A stretch of DNA of 64,000 bases from Anoplolepis gracilipes (GCF_047496725.1 NC_132970.1:18280501-18344500); one strand, 5' to 3'; counted from the stretch's first letter, positions 51,401 through 64,000 are shown. Numbers and translations: made by a program. The notes: generated from the letters alone by a model not told the origin.

Positions 51401-51783
51401 TATCTTATTCGCATTATCATTATTAGCATCTCAAAACAAACAAACAACTCGTATAAAATTGTAGAGATAATCTGCCTCCGATCGATACTACGCAATACTT
51501 TTCGGCTTCTCTAGAATCAACTCGCTCGACAATCTGTCAATCTTCCTAACAATAAACAATATGCTACGCTCATTCCCGTCGAATGGAATGGATTGTAGGT
51601 ACGTAATACTCTGTTAAGTAATGACAATGTTACTCGATGTTACCATGTCCGAAAGTATTGGAAAGCATCGAAAATAAACGAATGAACTACTATTGAATAT
51701 TCTCTCTTTGATCGTACAGTTAAGGGCGTACTTGCATGCCGGCCTCTTTTCATTCTATCTTCGCTTATATTCATGTATATATA

Positions 51784-51787
51784 TGTG

Positions 51788-51828
<41 letters not shown>
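51784..51828. repeat. (GT)n microsatellite
   Basis: Nearly pure GT run of about 22 units with one TTT interruption. Confidence 0.9.
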
Positions 51829-51829
<1 letters not shown>

Positions 51830-54312
51830 AATTATTTCATTTTAGGAACTTATACTACTCGTGGCCGCCGACGGTGACCCGACGACGACTGTTTCGTTCG
51901 CGCGGGTTTGACAAAATGCGTGTCTTCGTGTCGCGTGTCCGTGTCAAAATCAAACTATATACATACACATATATCATACATATTCGGGTTGTACTGCGAT
52001 AATCTTGTGCGATCTTGATTTCAGTCGACGATAACTTAAGATTTTTTTTTTTTTCTTTTCTTTCTCTCTTTCTCTTTATACTATAATTTACCTAAATGCG
52101 CGCGCGCTTCACCGTCAGCGGCGGATTTCACTCTCCGCGCGAAGGAGAAACGCCAAGACCGCTACAGCGTAAAAGTTGTATATATCTGCGGTGAGTCGAG
52201 AGGACCAACATTGTCTATAGGAAGCCGGCGAAGCGTGTCAGTAATTATATGGCGCGTGTCATCAACGCAGTCGCACGTGTCTCCGGTCTCCGCATCACGC
52301 TGTGGAATGTCGAAAGACGGAGCGGTTTTCGTGTAAAGGGAAAAAACTCTCTCCGCGCTGGCTATGATTCCGCGTTATTAAGAGCCACGATACACGTTAT
52401 TGATCGACGCGAAATGGCTATGTGGCTCGTGTGTGTATCAAAGAGCTCCCGTGTATCGCGGCTCTTGCAGGACGCGCGCGTCTGATTGCTGGCCGAGAAG
52501 AAAAAAAGAAAAATAAACGTACGCTGTAACCCACTTAGAGCGCGCGATCGAGAGATGAGCTGGTCGGGTCGTCGTCTATCTAGTTAGACCGGGCTATCTC
52601 GTCGAAAGACAATCTCTCAATATTCTTTCCTTCTCTTTCGATCCGCTGCCAATAATCGATCGTACACGCGACGAATTATTCTTCGCGAACGTCGAGATCA
52701 CCGGCTCCGTCTAAAATCTCGAAGGAATCGCTTGTGCATCCAAGTTTCATCGATGCGCGCGCGTGGATTTCTGTTTCTCTTCAGTCCTCTCTCTCTTTTT
52801 CGATTTTGTTTTTCCTACTTTCTATCTACACTCGTTGATCTTCATCCACTCTCTCTCTTTCTCTCTCTCTCGAACACGCTTGTAAGATTTTCTACTTTAT
52901 CACAGATGTTTTATTCTCGATTTTGTTTATAACGCCCTGTCTATGCTTACAGCTCACTCGGTAACATTCGATCAGGGATTCTCGTTTCGTGTTCCCTATG
53001 TTGTCCGCATGCTGATGCGCAGATTACACTCTCGATATATATTTCCCGTGTTGATCTTACTCTCCTTGTCTCTTGTATAGCCAATACATGTTACAATCAC
53101 AGCTCTCGGTCTCGCCGTTACGCGCAAGAAGACACGATCACACGCTAAGGCCTGCCTTAGTACAAAAATATACATTCGCTTCTTAAAAAATAGATCTTAG
53201 CATTCTGTACTGGCTAGCATTCGTTTTGATATTTTACAGTATTTTGATTCTTGGCAGGCTGCTTTAGAAGGATTTAAATGTATAATATATCGGTTACGAG
53301 AACCTCGCCGTCGAGTGAGCTCTCTCAGGGCTTATTCCGATCTAAACGCTAGCTTGTGCACCACCCCTTTATTTTTGTTTCGCTTTCGCGACGCGCATAT
53401 TCATAAATATTCGCGTTTGCACAAACGAGTTCGAAGCGATTTCGACGAGGCTAAGATGGAAAGCAACGAGGAAAGAAAAAAAAGGCGTTTAAAACACGCG
53501 AGAAATTGACGAAAAACGATGATCGTGTTCAACAATGGAACGTATCTCGATGACTTTTGCAAAGAATGTGCCTTCCATCCCCCGCCTCTTTTTTTTTTTT
53601 TTTTTTATGAATATGGTGTCGACTACTCTTGCGCGGCAACGTGCAGCTCGCTTGACTTGTGTTGTAATATACACCTCTTTCGACAGGTTCAGTCTTATAC
53701 TTGTGGTTTTGTCGTGTTATCGTACACGTGGTTATTTAGTTGCGTTGTGCCCGCATCAAGCGGCTGCACGATTGCCTTCTACGATATTACTTAATACAGA
53801 GGACTCGCAGAGATGGTACTATCATATCACTTGATTTGTTTCTACGGTTCGCGGATATATCCATTATTACATTCAAACGCGTATCATCTCGCTCCGCATT
53901 CTCGGTTAATTTTTTCTCTCGTTCTTTCTCTATTCGCACGCTATTAAACTTGCTCTCGCGCAATTGTCACATGGCTTTTTTTCACACTTATATTTATTCT
54001 CGTGTTCGTTATTTCTCTCTCTCTCTCGCTCTCTTTCTCTCTCTCTCTCTTTCGCTCACATATCACACTCATACGCTGGACACCGCATTCCCGAATAATA
54101 ATTTTTCTTCTTCTTCTTTACGCGAAATTTCCGTTTGAAAGAAAAACGAGAAGAAACGTAAAATTACACTTGGTAAAGTTTTCATCCTGTACCGCACAAA
54201 ATCGACGTTCAGCGAACGATTTGTTAGTACATTACGTCCGCGTATCGTATAGTAATAACTACGATTCTTTGTGGAAATCCCTAGTTACATATTTCTCTCG
54301 TTTCGCGTTAGA

Positions 54313-54315
<3 letters not shown>

Positions 54316-54344
<29 letters not shown>
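54316..54344. repeat. (CT)n microsatellite
   Basis: Pure TC run within the pyrimidine-rich tract; a less regular one lies at 54017-54052. Confidence 0.9.
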
Positions 54345-54347
<3 letters not shown>

Positions 54348-56514
54348 CTCCTCTGATGTAAAAATATACACGCGCGGAATACGAAATGAAAGGGCACTTG
54401 AACGAGCGTGATATACCTCAAGTTCGTAGCCGTTGTCCTAGCAAACGCGTACATGTGTATACGCATGTTCGCGACAGGATACGCAACAGTTATAAGGTGG
54501 TTATCTCTCTATGGTGGATGTCGCGTGACAGATTTCTCAATGAATTTACCCTTACCGCGACTCAGGTACATATTAAGGCCCGTTCATCTTGTATAACAGC
54601 TGGTCGTTCGTCGAAAAGAAACGTTTTTATTTTCCTTTCTCCTTTATATATTGTTTCTCATCTTTGTTTCGTTTGTTTCTTGATTGATTCTCCTTCCACT
54701 TCTTTGTCTACTTTTTCGTTTTCTCTTCGTGTGTTCTTCCGCGCGCGATTTCCGCGTTGTTCGCGCGTGTATCCAGTGTATCTCGAACGCATGGAGATGT
54801 ATGTACAGAAACCACATATAAAAAACACAATATTACACGTGACTACAAGTTACGATACACGATAATGTAATATATAATTATACAAGGGCTCGAAAAAAAA
54901 AAAAAAAAGTAAATAATCTCTCGAAATAGTAAACTGTGTGTATATACGGCTGCATTTTGGTATTTTATCTTTGTTACGGATCGCTCTCTCGCTCTTTCTT
55001 TCTTTCTCTTGTAAACACTCATAAAATCGTTAGCGTTAATTGTACGACAGAAATAGATGCGCACTGCGTCCGGATGTGTTGACGTGTTTAAAGTTCGACA
55101 GATAATACAGTTATACATACATATACATACATATACGATTAGCGACTAATACCTTCGATTTTACAGATACACACTTATATTCGTGTGTTCGTCATCAGCG
55201 GTCGCTAAGAGCACGGTGAGTATAGACGATTATATATTTAAGTATTACTCACATTCGATTATACTACTCGTTATCACCTGTCGAAAGCTATACCTGAACA
55301 GGCTGTATTTCGAGCGACTTTTTTTTTTTTCATTCTTTCGCTTACGCTTGTTTCACGTACTTTACATCAAAGCGACTTTCTTCGGTGCGCATACGTTAAC
55401 ATTTGTACAAAAGCGTCCGATTGGTCTTGGTATTAAAAATAACCTCGGATCGCTATATCGATACTTCGCGCTCTTTTGTTGCCTTTTTTTATTCTCAAGC
55501 GCGATGCTCTTTATATTTCATGTGCGCCGTTTATTATTTAACGAACTTTTCGCGAAGTTTTACTAAAAGTTTGACTTTCGCACGTCATGCTCTTGGCGCT
55601 CGCTATCACTTAACTTCCCAGAGAATTGGAAAAATATGTTGTTGAACGCGTGTTTCTTTTTTTTTTTTTTTTACTTACATACGTTTGGAATTTTGTTATT
55701 CTTTCCAATGGAAGATCACAAGATCTGAATCTCTCCCTTTCTCTTCGATGTGCTGCAGCGTTTTCTTTTTCTGCAGGATAAAAAGAGTTCTTCACGTACA
55801 TTTGTTTCAGCTCTGCTAAACTTCATAGATCTCTTTAAAAGTTCACAATATAGACTTTGCATGTTGCAATCTTGTTCTTCAACCATGTTGTTTGAATGCA
55901 CAGCTCTCTATGACCAGAATAGTATTGTAGTTATATAAAATGTATTCTGGTTTCTTTTCAATATCGATTTTATAGGCGATAGGGACAATTATTTATCGCT
56001 CTTAATATATATATATATATATATACGCGTGATCATTCCTAGAATTATTTTGTCAACATCAAAACGTGATTCATATGGTTTTCCATAAGAAGAAAGTTAT
56101 AATGCATATAAATCATCGAAGAGATCGTCTCATTGTTTTCAAATGCATCGTATATTGCATTGAATATACCATCAACAAGTCGAAATAGATCTACTTGACT
56201 ATATAGTGTTATCACATTGATATACGAATCGACAGAAATATCGTAAACGAGGAGAAGATTATATGTGCGTTTATCCCTCTATATCTTTCATTATACCCAG
56301 TAGGATTCTCAATTCGGCGAAACGATAACGAGATGCCGTTGATAACGAGATTTCGAACTTATATGCATATTTCATCTACAACTTCTCATAAACAAAAAAC
56401 CTCATAGAAGAATAAAAGATGCAATTCGATAACGTTACTTCTGAGAATGTTGGTAGTCTGGAAATGATTGGTGGGTAATCACACAAGTAGAAATTTTCCT
56501 TGGCTTCTTATCAA

Positions 56515-59359
56515 TTATTTCTGATCACTGAGAACCAATGGCATAATCACTTCTCTGCTATCGCCTTTGAAAGGATCCAATATCACCATTGGTAGCTCCG
56601 AATCGTTCAATGGCATCCAATGTAGACCCATTATCTCTCGGATTTCCTATAAATTAATATTAATAAATATTCTTAATTTTCAAAATCTCTATTTTAGTTT
56701 CGCAATCGTTATTTCCTTAACTTACAGAATGAATTATCGAAACTTGAACATTTATCTTAAATAAAAATTTTAATTTGTGTTAAGATTGTTTATACTCACA
56801 TGTGTGATACTTTCAGCTTTGTGCCACGATTCATTTTCAGATGTGATATCACTTTTTGCAAATACCAGCAATTTAAGGGTATTACCTCTAAGACGCGCAA
56901 TAGCCAACAAATTCTCTTGATAATATTTATGGCCTAGGAACACCATCTTTGTAAGTTTAGTACATTTCCACGCCACCAATACCAAAGGATCTGGACTGTA
57001 TAATAGAATCATGCCATTATATATATCATATTCTAAAAACTGAAAAACATACAATAAAGAAAATCGCAAAGATATTTCTTACCTATTTGGATCGTTTGGA
57101 TCAAATGTAGCTGGTATCTGTTGTTCACGATCTATCGAATCTATCCATGTCAATGATTTCAGTGTATGTGAATACCACATTGATAATCGAAGTAATGCCC
57201 TGTTGTTAACGTTTTCACAGAATAACACTTTCAAATGTGTCAGTGGCATAGCAGGACAGAATATGTCGGAGTGTAAAACTTTAACACCAGCATAAGAGTG
57301 TATAAGGTTGAGCCTTAATTCACATTGTGGACTGTAAATAAATATTTTTTTATACACATGTTTTTTTACTTTATATACTATTCTTATTGCGATCGAGATA
57401 TAATTTTAGTTTAATATATGTCTAGCTAGTGCAACAATTATTATATGTATAACTTACTTCTTCTGACTAAACATTTGCCAAGCCGCATTTGTTGTTCCCG
57501 GGTAATCCTTTTTCCAACCATGTACATGAATCACAAGTCTTTGCATACATCCGTTGTCTAACGCTTTTAATAAACTATCACTTACAAACTCATAATCCAG
57601 AGTTAAGACAGATAATCTGATAAACGAATTAAAAATAGTGTTATCGAGCTCGAAAAAATCATAATAATCAGGATCGTCCTTAACAGATGCCAGACTGAGA
57701 TGTGTTAAATGTTTAGCATGATGAAGACGAAGAGGTTCCAAAATTACAAACATATTCATTATCAACTCTTCTGTGCAGCCTAAGCTTAGGGCCTCCAAGC
57801 AATTAGAAGTCTCAATAATATTTGCCACTGATTCTATTAATGTGGAACGATAACAATTACTGAAAAGTAAACAAGTTTATCAAACGTAATATAAACAGTT
57901 GGTTTGTATATTATATATTGAACAAGATTGTCCAATTTATCTATAATACCTGTCATCTTCGTTGTCAAAGGGAAAGTCATAGGCATTGCTATTAAATTCC
58001 AAAAATAATTTTCTCAACTGTTTATTATGACTTAATTGTTTCAAGAGCTTGTATGTTTCACCCATGTAATCAATGTATCTGGGTTTATCCCAACGAATCG
58101 TAGCTTCATGCACACTCAAAGCGAAATAATTTGCCAAAGATCTATAACAAGAAACATGCTATGTTCTATGTAATTCTTAATAAATTTATACTTATAAACT
58201 AACAAGAAATACAAACCGTGTCCACAAAACGCTGTCTTCGTCTCTGAACACAAAAGTGATTTTTTTCCAAAAACTTGGATGGAACAGAGTGTACCTCCAA
58301 TTTTTGCACACCTGTACAAATAACAAGCCTACTAAACAAATCTTATTAAGTATAAATATTAATTAATTATTATATATTATATAGTTATAAAATAATTATA
58401 TATAAAAATTATAATTAATCAGCATTTTATCATATTCAACATTTGATTATATTAATATATATAACACTGAGTTTTATTATTTATTGTATATTTAGTATAA
58501 AAACCATTTTATTATATTTAAGATAAATAATTTACATAAAAAAAATTATTATATCAACTTTATACTTTTTTTCAAACAACATTAAAGATATAATTATCAC
58601 ATATAAATATGATAATAAAGTTTGTCATTATTAATAATTGTTGACATTCAAGCCTACAGATATTCAGTACTTCGTTACTATAATAGCGTAAAAAGAAAAC
58701 ATAACGAAATATCGAATCTCACACATAAAAAGGCTTATATATATCAACTTCTAACCATGCAAGTAGACAATGCGATGTGTAATGTCAAACGAGATAATAT
58801 AGTGAATCCCTCTCATTAGTATGTACATTACATCGTATATAAAAAAAAATGCTCTTGTGATTGACACATGACTTTTATCGCTATACAATGTCAGATCAGT
58901 TTACAGTGTAAACGATCGGGACACTGGAAGAGCGAAGAAAAAGAAAACACAAGACTTTCTCTTTCTCTTTCCTCGCCTCTTCTCTTTCTCTTTCTCCCTT
59001 TGTCACTGTTCGGTCACTCTCTATTTACTTACCTGGGAGGCTCTTATTCTGGTCTCGTGCGACAAATACGAGAATATCTCCTGCAAGATAACGCTGGGCA
59101 GATTGTTCCAGGACGGGCCGTGGTCCTCTTGCGCCATTTCTGTCATGCGATTCGCAGGCTTGTAGGACGAACAGCTGTTCGCCGCATTCAGCAAAGACAG
59201 CTGCCCCTCGCACTTTCTCGACGTCGCCTCCTCCGTCGTTTCGTTCCCGCCATTCACCATCGCTGCCACCGTTGTCGTCGTCGTCGTTGACGTCGCGGCG
59301 GTGCCGCTGGCCCTGAACCTCTCCAATCGCATATCGAACATCCCGTCGCAGGCGCGCAT
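56515..59359 (-). CDS. FBXO33: F-box only protein 33 homologue (FBXO33)
   Basis: F-box proteins are substrate receptors of SCF (Skp1-Cullin-F-box) ubiquitin ligases; vertebrate FBXO33 is reported to target YB-1. Exons in transcript order 59033-59359, 58217-58311, 57950-58141, 57458-57859, 57083-57331, 56800-56995 and 56515-56646 sum to 1593 nt, 530 residues. The N-terminus is low complexity (TSTTTTTT). An F-box spans about residues 84-125 (SWNNLPSVILQEIFSYLS, then RIRASQVCKNWRYTLFHPSF). The remainder is leucine-rich-repeat-like, and near the end DPLVLVAWKCTKLTKMV and LLAIARLRGNTLKLLVFAKS closely match vertebrate FBXO33. An in-frame TGA lies shortly upstream of ATG 59359, fixing the start. The 3' UTR may run far into the tract below 55.9 kb. 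Confidence 0.9.
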
Positions 59360-59640
59360 CGTAATCTCAACCAATCCAACGAATCAACTCGCGTTCCATC
59401 TACTACTACGTCGTTCGACCCGTTGCCGACTGCGACCGCGCCGAGAGCCGAGACGCCGAGATTCACAGAGGAGACGGGTATATACGTGTAACGTGTACTG
59501 GTACATACGCACCAGCCCCCTCCTCTTCGTCCCGCCAATCCCGCCGATGTCCGATGTGTGTTTATACACCCAACTCTCGCGCGATAGCGACCTCCACAAC
59601 GCGGACTCGTTCACTTTCGCGTTCCAATAACTGTCACCTT
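59360..59640 (-). promoter_or_regulatory. GC-rich 5' UTR/promoter region of FBXO33
   Basis: GC- and CpG-rich sequence (GCGACCGCGCCGAGAGCCGA near 59430) extending directly from the first coding exon, falling to AT-rich at about 59650 where a (TA)n run begins (59680-59702). ORFs here on either strand look like shadows. Confidence 0.45.
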
Positions 59641-59734
59641 TATCTCTCTGCGTGTATTTGTATATGACACATACTTGTGTATATATATATATATATATAT
59701 ATGTAACATGGTCGACTTCTGATCTTATTAATTA

Positions 59735-60054
59735 CCCAGAGACAGTACAAAATATTATTTATAATAATTGTTTAAATATTTTATAAATATTGTCAAAATT
59801 TTAGATTGAATAGCTCATAAATAATTATCATAAAAACCCTAGCAAATATTTGAAAAATATTTACAAAATAATTACTAATAAATATTTATTCTTTACTTAT
59901 CATAAATATTATATAAAATATTTCATCTACATTTTAAAAATATGTCGAATAAAGATTTTTATAAAACATATATAATAAAATATTTATATAATATTTCAAG
60001 AAAAGATATTTTCATAAATATTTATCATAAATATTATTGTGTGCTGTCTCTGGG
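59735..60054. mobile_element. 320-bp MITE with CCCAGAGACAG ends and TA flanks
   Basis: The left end CCCAGAGACAGTAC and the reverse complement of the right end CCCAGAGACAGCAC match, with looser similarity for about 40 bases inward. A TA flanks each side directly (ATTA| and |TAAT), the target pattern of Tc1/mariner-type elements. The interior is AT-rich ATAAATATT-like sequence without an ORF, so the element is non-autonomous. Confidence 0.75.
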
Positions 60055-60527
60055 TAATACTCGCGATATTTCGTTTTTTAAACAATATATCACGACTGTC
60101 AAAGGAAGCTGAGAAGAATATATATGCTGTCGAGTAATCTTGATACCATACTGCAAAACCGCAGAAAAATGACGTCAAGAGTTTTTCGGAATTATAAAGT
60201 CAAAGCAGAAAATGTATTTCGTAATTAATTTTCTATGAAAAAAATATGAAAAAATTATGCGGTTATCAAAATCGTTATTTCAATTCAATTATAAAATGAT
60301 ACTGTTAAATTAATTATGAAATTTAAATCCGCATGTTATTTTAATTTAGCTTTTGCTTTAGCTTATCTCTCTATTAATTCGCCAGTAAATATTATCGATA
60401 ATACACTTTTATTTGTACAGTAATAAATCTCTCGTAAAATCGTGCTTACACATGAATTACAGCAAAACTCTCTCTCTCTCTCTCTCTCTTTCTCTCTTTA
60501 ACTATCTCTGTTTCATTAAATTGGAAG

Positions 60528-60869
60528 TTTTACATTTTTTCTTGCAATTATATCAAATATATTTTTATACATATATGTATATGTATAGTAATACTTACAA
60601 TTGTTTGGTATATAAAAAATATTTATTCGTACAATTTTTCTTTCCCATCAAATTCATGTACAACTTATTCTTTTCATATTGAATAACATATATATGTATT
60701 TTACATTTTTTCTTGCAATTATATCAAATATATTTTTATACATATATGTATATGTATAGTAATACTTACAATTGTTTGGTATATAAAAAATATTTATTCG
60801 TACAATTTTTCTTTCCCATCAAATTCATGTACAACTTATTCTTTTCATATTGAATAACATATATATGTA
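60528..60869 (+). repeat. Tandem duplication, two 171-bp copies
   Basis: The segment beginning TTTTACATTTTTTCTTGCAA at 60528 repeats from 60699 with no difference I can see over about 170 bases. Such identity implies a very recent duplication, or an assembly artefact. A (CT)n run lies just upstream at about 60470-60498. The rest of 60055-62200 is AT-rich without a recognisable gene. Confidence 0.9.
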
Positions 60870-62270
60870 CTTTCTGTTTTCCACAAAATCTATATTCTCT
60901 TTCACATTGAAACAATTAGTATGTGATTATAATAATGCATATTTTTTAACACATGTCTTTACTCTTCTTTACTTTCAGATAATTTGACACAATGCTGAAA
61001 TTATAATTACTTGTTGAAGTATTTGTAAACTACAAAAGAATAGTTTTGTTTTAAATAAGTTATTGCATATAGTAATTATGTGTATAAATTGTAAATTTGC
61101 ATCAAAGATTTATACAAATACTTAAATAGTCAAGTTAAGACAAGTGATTATTTGAAAGAAATTGATGATATACGTTAAAAAAAACCAATATATCATCATT
61201 GTACAATAATCACAATAATTACTTTAGTCTGCAAAAGAAACAGTGTATAATATATGAAAATTAATAGAAGCTATTAAATTATATTTAAAATTTATAAAGA
61301 GAGAAAAAGTGTGTGTATGTAAACATTTATTATATCAAAAGTATTTACGCAATTATGATGTTTTAAATTTCCATATCTTAATACAATCGGGCTCTTGTGC
61401 ACCTTGACATAATACTTCCTAAAAGAATTAGCTCCTCTTTTTACGAGGATCTCCATGCATATATTATTGTCAACAATGCCGTGTTCGAAGCATTTCTCAT
61501 CAGGATCTTTCTTTTGTTTAACAGCGATAGGAGAGGTTGTCTTCGTCGGGCATTGCGATATCTATTGATTATACAGAGTGATTACAAAGATGATTACAAA
61601 GTGATTAAAAAGATTCATCATTTTGGCTAGATTTTCGAAGCCGGGGCTGTTGACATATTTTCACCACGTGTCTCTCATCTCGCACAGAGGTGACCATCGT
61701 GTATTTGACATTGCACACGTGTCGCACCTAAAGTTACACAAATACACACAAAGATCTTGATCGTTTATTCAAAGTAAGAAAACATTTAATTGAATTAAAA
61801 ATTTATTAACGTTCACCTATATGTGTTTTGTGCTACATGTATACGCGAGTGTGTGCGTACGTGTTTACAAATAGATCCTTGTTTTCTTTTTATAAAAAAA
61901 TTGCATTTTATTTTAGTAAAAAGCTTTGATTTCTTCATACAATATCTTCGCCACAAACGATAACATTTGTGGAGAAGAATACTATGTCTCTCGCGTGACT
62001 AATATTACCGATTTAAGGAATATTAGCCGTTCCAAGTGTCAACGCACCTTAGGACCTTAACGCAAAACATATGGGCGAGAGCACGGGGTGTCGCGCGAGA
62101 ATGACACGGAACTGTCAGAGGGCCTCGCGTGGAAACAGCTGTTGGCTGGTGTGGATGTCGCGAAGAAGCGTGACGTGACAGAGCGAACACGTCTAGTTGT
62201 GTACGCCGGTCGGCTAACGACAATGGAGAGCGCGCTGAAGCGTCGTGTTGTCACGTCGTAAAGAGAGAAC

Positions 62271-62291
62271 TCGTCGTCGTCGTCGTCGTCG
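62271..62291 (+). repeat. (TCG)n trinucleotide run in the FAM174 5' UTR
   Basis: Seven TCG units 25 bases before the start codon, continuing as TTG repeats. The surrounding 62,050-62,315 is GC-rich and is the likely promoter and 5' UTR of the gene. Confidence 0.8.
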
Positions 62292-62315
62292 TTGTTGTTC
62301 TAATGACACGGCACG

Positions 62316-63183
62316 ATGACGCGCTCGAAGATCCAGAAGATAAAGTTTTTCATGTTCCTGCTGATCTTCCTGCTGGCGCAAACGGCGATTTGCGACGGAA
62401 GCTTCCGGGAGAGGAGAGACGCGACAGCCGAGGATAAGAAGACTGTTCCTCTCGTGAAAGAGAAAACCGATAAGAAGGTCGTCGACGAGTCGTCTGCGCG
62501 GGTTCAGCAGAACACGGCCGGATCGTTCTCTGACGTGAAGAGGCCGACAACCGATGGCAACAAAACGCACGACAATATAACCTCAAAACCGTCGCCGGAC
62601 GTCACCGCGAATAAAACGCACATCGCGGATAACGAGGTTCGTATCTTTGCGACGCGTATCAGAGATAAGGATTGTCTAGTCAAAAATCTGCTGGTGTAGA
62701 CATTTTTTTTTCTTTTTTTTTTCTTTTTTTTTTTTTTTTTGTTTCACATAGATACAATCTTTACAATTTATTTCCGATTATCACTGATATCATCTTGGTA
62801 TCTTGACGCAGCAATTCAGTGAGGAGCATGCGACCTTCAATGCTGGTGCTCTCGTACGAGGTTTCTTAGTCTTTTTTGGACTAAGCATCCTTGTCATGGC
62901 CTACTTCGTGTTCCGTAGCTTTAGGTGAGTTTAGATGGATTTAATAGTGAGGATGATTTATTGTGATATATGGCGGATCACCAGGTTAAAAGTTTCACTG
63001 GTTGCTTTTATTGGCAGGTTAAGTAAAACACGAGCTCAGCTGGTTCGAAAGTACGGTGTCCTCACGCACAGGCAGGATGTCGAAATGCGACCGTTGCCAT
63101 TAGAAGAGGAGGATGACGAAGACACAACTGTTTTTGATGCGAGCAACGTCGTGACGACCAACATTCAGCATCAAAACGCGTAA
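62316..63183 (+). CDS. FAM174-like single-pass membrane protein
   Basis: Exons 62316-62636, 62812-62924 and 63018-63183 give 600 nt, 199 residues. A signal peptide (FFMFLLIFLLAQTAICDG) is followed by a hydrophilic S/T/K-rich lumenal part with N-glycosylation sequons (NKTH, NITS, NKTH), one membrane helix (GALVRGFLVFFGLSILVMAY) and a cytosolic tail. The tail carries the FAM174 hallmark RKYGVLTHRQDVEMRPL followed by an acidic EEEDDEDTTVFDAS, matching the RRYGLLANTEDPTEM...DEETVF pattern of vertebrate FAM174A/B. FAM174B has been linked to Golgi integrity, otherwise function is poorly known. The ATG is the first in a good context after the TCG run. Poly(A) signal AATAAA at 63366-63371. Confidence 0.87.
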
Positions 63184-64000
63184 AAGTTTTCACATAGGGA
63201 AATACACCGTTGTGCTATTATATACATATATCATCCGTGTAATGTTGCTCTTGACATCCACGATCTTGATAATATCCAACTAATTCTATCGTGATCTGTT
63301 GAGGTAAGTACATAAGAGAAAGATTATCAGAGGTTGAAGACAGGTTTAAGACATTTTTCATCTTCAATAAAATAATTTGCTTTGTGCAGCAAGATTATTA
63401 TCAAACATGCATCTGTGATGCACTTATCATTGACATATTATGCTTGTCAGCAATAGATGTACTTTTCCTAACAAGAAAGAAAAGAAATTCAAGATATTTC
63501 TACCAATATTCTCCACCCTATTATAATATTACTATGTGATAATATAAAATTTTTAGATATGTATCATCTGTGAGCTAACAAAAAGGGTGGCTATACTCTT
63601 ATACAGATTATATTTTAATTAATCTACGTTGTTATATAATTAAAATTATACAAATACAGATTGTCTCTATTTTCTTTAATACTACACATTAATAAAAATT
63701 ATGTACAAAACTTTATATTCTTAATATGTGTAAATACTATTTTGAGATCTTTATTGGAAAAAAAAAGACAAATATAAAGGTAAAGTAAAAAAATTGATTA
63801 AATATTTTGCTAATAAGATATATAGGTATATGTATTTTAAATAACCAAAAACAAATTATTACTCTACATAACGAAATTATTATTATTAAAATAGAATTTA
63901 ATATTTTTCCAATAATGTATCATTGTTTTATCATAAAATGTATATATTTCATGCTGTTTATATAATTCTCTCTATAACGCATAAAAATTATTCTTATATA
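63184..64000 (+). other. FAM174-like 3' UTR and AT-rich flank
   Basis: Contains a poly(A) signal at 63366-63371; beyond it I see only AT-rich sequence with no gene. Confidence 0.6.

Larger units (their letters stand above)
49500..55900. other. Gene-free CpG-containing, pyrimidine-rich tract
   Basis: Unlike the rest of the intergenic DNA this 6.4 kb is markedly less AT-rich, has many CG dinucleotides, and from about 51,700 on is strongly T/C-rich on the + strand with (GT)n at 49722-49741 and 51784-51828 and (CT)n at 54017-54052 and 54316-54344. Many overlapping short ORFs occur on both strands, none protein-like. Options are a long FBXO33 3' UTR on the minus strand (the stop is at 56515), an unannotated non-coding transcript, or a regulatory region. 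The sequence alone does not choose. Confidence 0.5.

Noticed and set aside
53740..54865. ORFs of 119-159 codons in the CT-rich tract
   Set aside because: Serine/leucine/phenylalanine strings come from translating TCTCTC repeats.
1..64000. CRISPR arrays, bacterial operons, proviral genes or rRNA genes
   Set aside because: Repeats are microsatellites, tandem duplications or inverted elements; all genes are spliced nuclear animal genes and no viral protein hallmark was seen.

Overview
The window is nuclear DNA from an animal, most likely an insect and plausibly a hymenopteran such as an ant. It is AT-rich with many TA microsatellites, its genes are split by GT-AG introns of tens to thousands of bases, single insect-type genes stand where vertebrates have families (one GGA, one Spire), and small transposon-like elements are scattered through it. 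The order-level call is inference; no marker gene settles it. I worked out exon structures by hand from reading frame, splice consensus and remembered family sequence. In all eight complete genes the exon lengths sum to an intact reading frame, which is strong internal support.

Layout. 1-2.3 kb (+): 3' part of UTP6, an SSU-processome protein. 4.1-7.0 kb (+): LST8, the WD40 subunit of TOR complexes. 8.9-14.0 kb (-): GGA, a clathrin adaptor of the trans-Golgi. 14.8-16.8 kb (+): NOP53, a ribosome biogenesis factor, head-to-head with GGA. 17.1-18.9 kb (-): a coiled-coil protein resembling the ciliary CFAP157/BBOF1 group, tail-to-tail with NOP53. 20.3-31.7 kb (+): spire, an actin nucleator with KIND, WH2, Spir-box and FYVE-like parts (1000 residues). 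37.1-43.7 kb (-): a neprilysin-like M13 metallopeptidase with a single membrane anchor (795 residues). 56.5-59.4 kb (-): FBXO33-type F-box protein. 62.3-63.2 kb (+): FAM174-type small single-pass membrane protein.

These are housekeeping, trafficking and cytoskeletal genes with no operon logic. UTP6, LST8 and NOP53 share a growth/ribosome theme and GGA and Spire share vesicle trafficking, but adjacency is probably incidental. The long gene-free stretches are 31.7-37.1 kb (AT-rich) and 43.7-56.5 kb, the latter containing a CpG-containing, pyrimidine-rich section of about 6 kb with no recognisable coding potential.

I found no clearly new system. The observations most worth following are an LST8 intron that consists largely of a copy of part of the neighbouring intron, several MITE or foldback elements with visible ends, two GC-AG introns with nearly the same donor, a candidate 30-nt in-frame microexon and a candidate internal promoter in spire, and the long non-coding tract at 49.5-55.9 kb.
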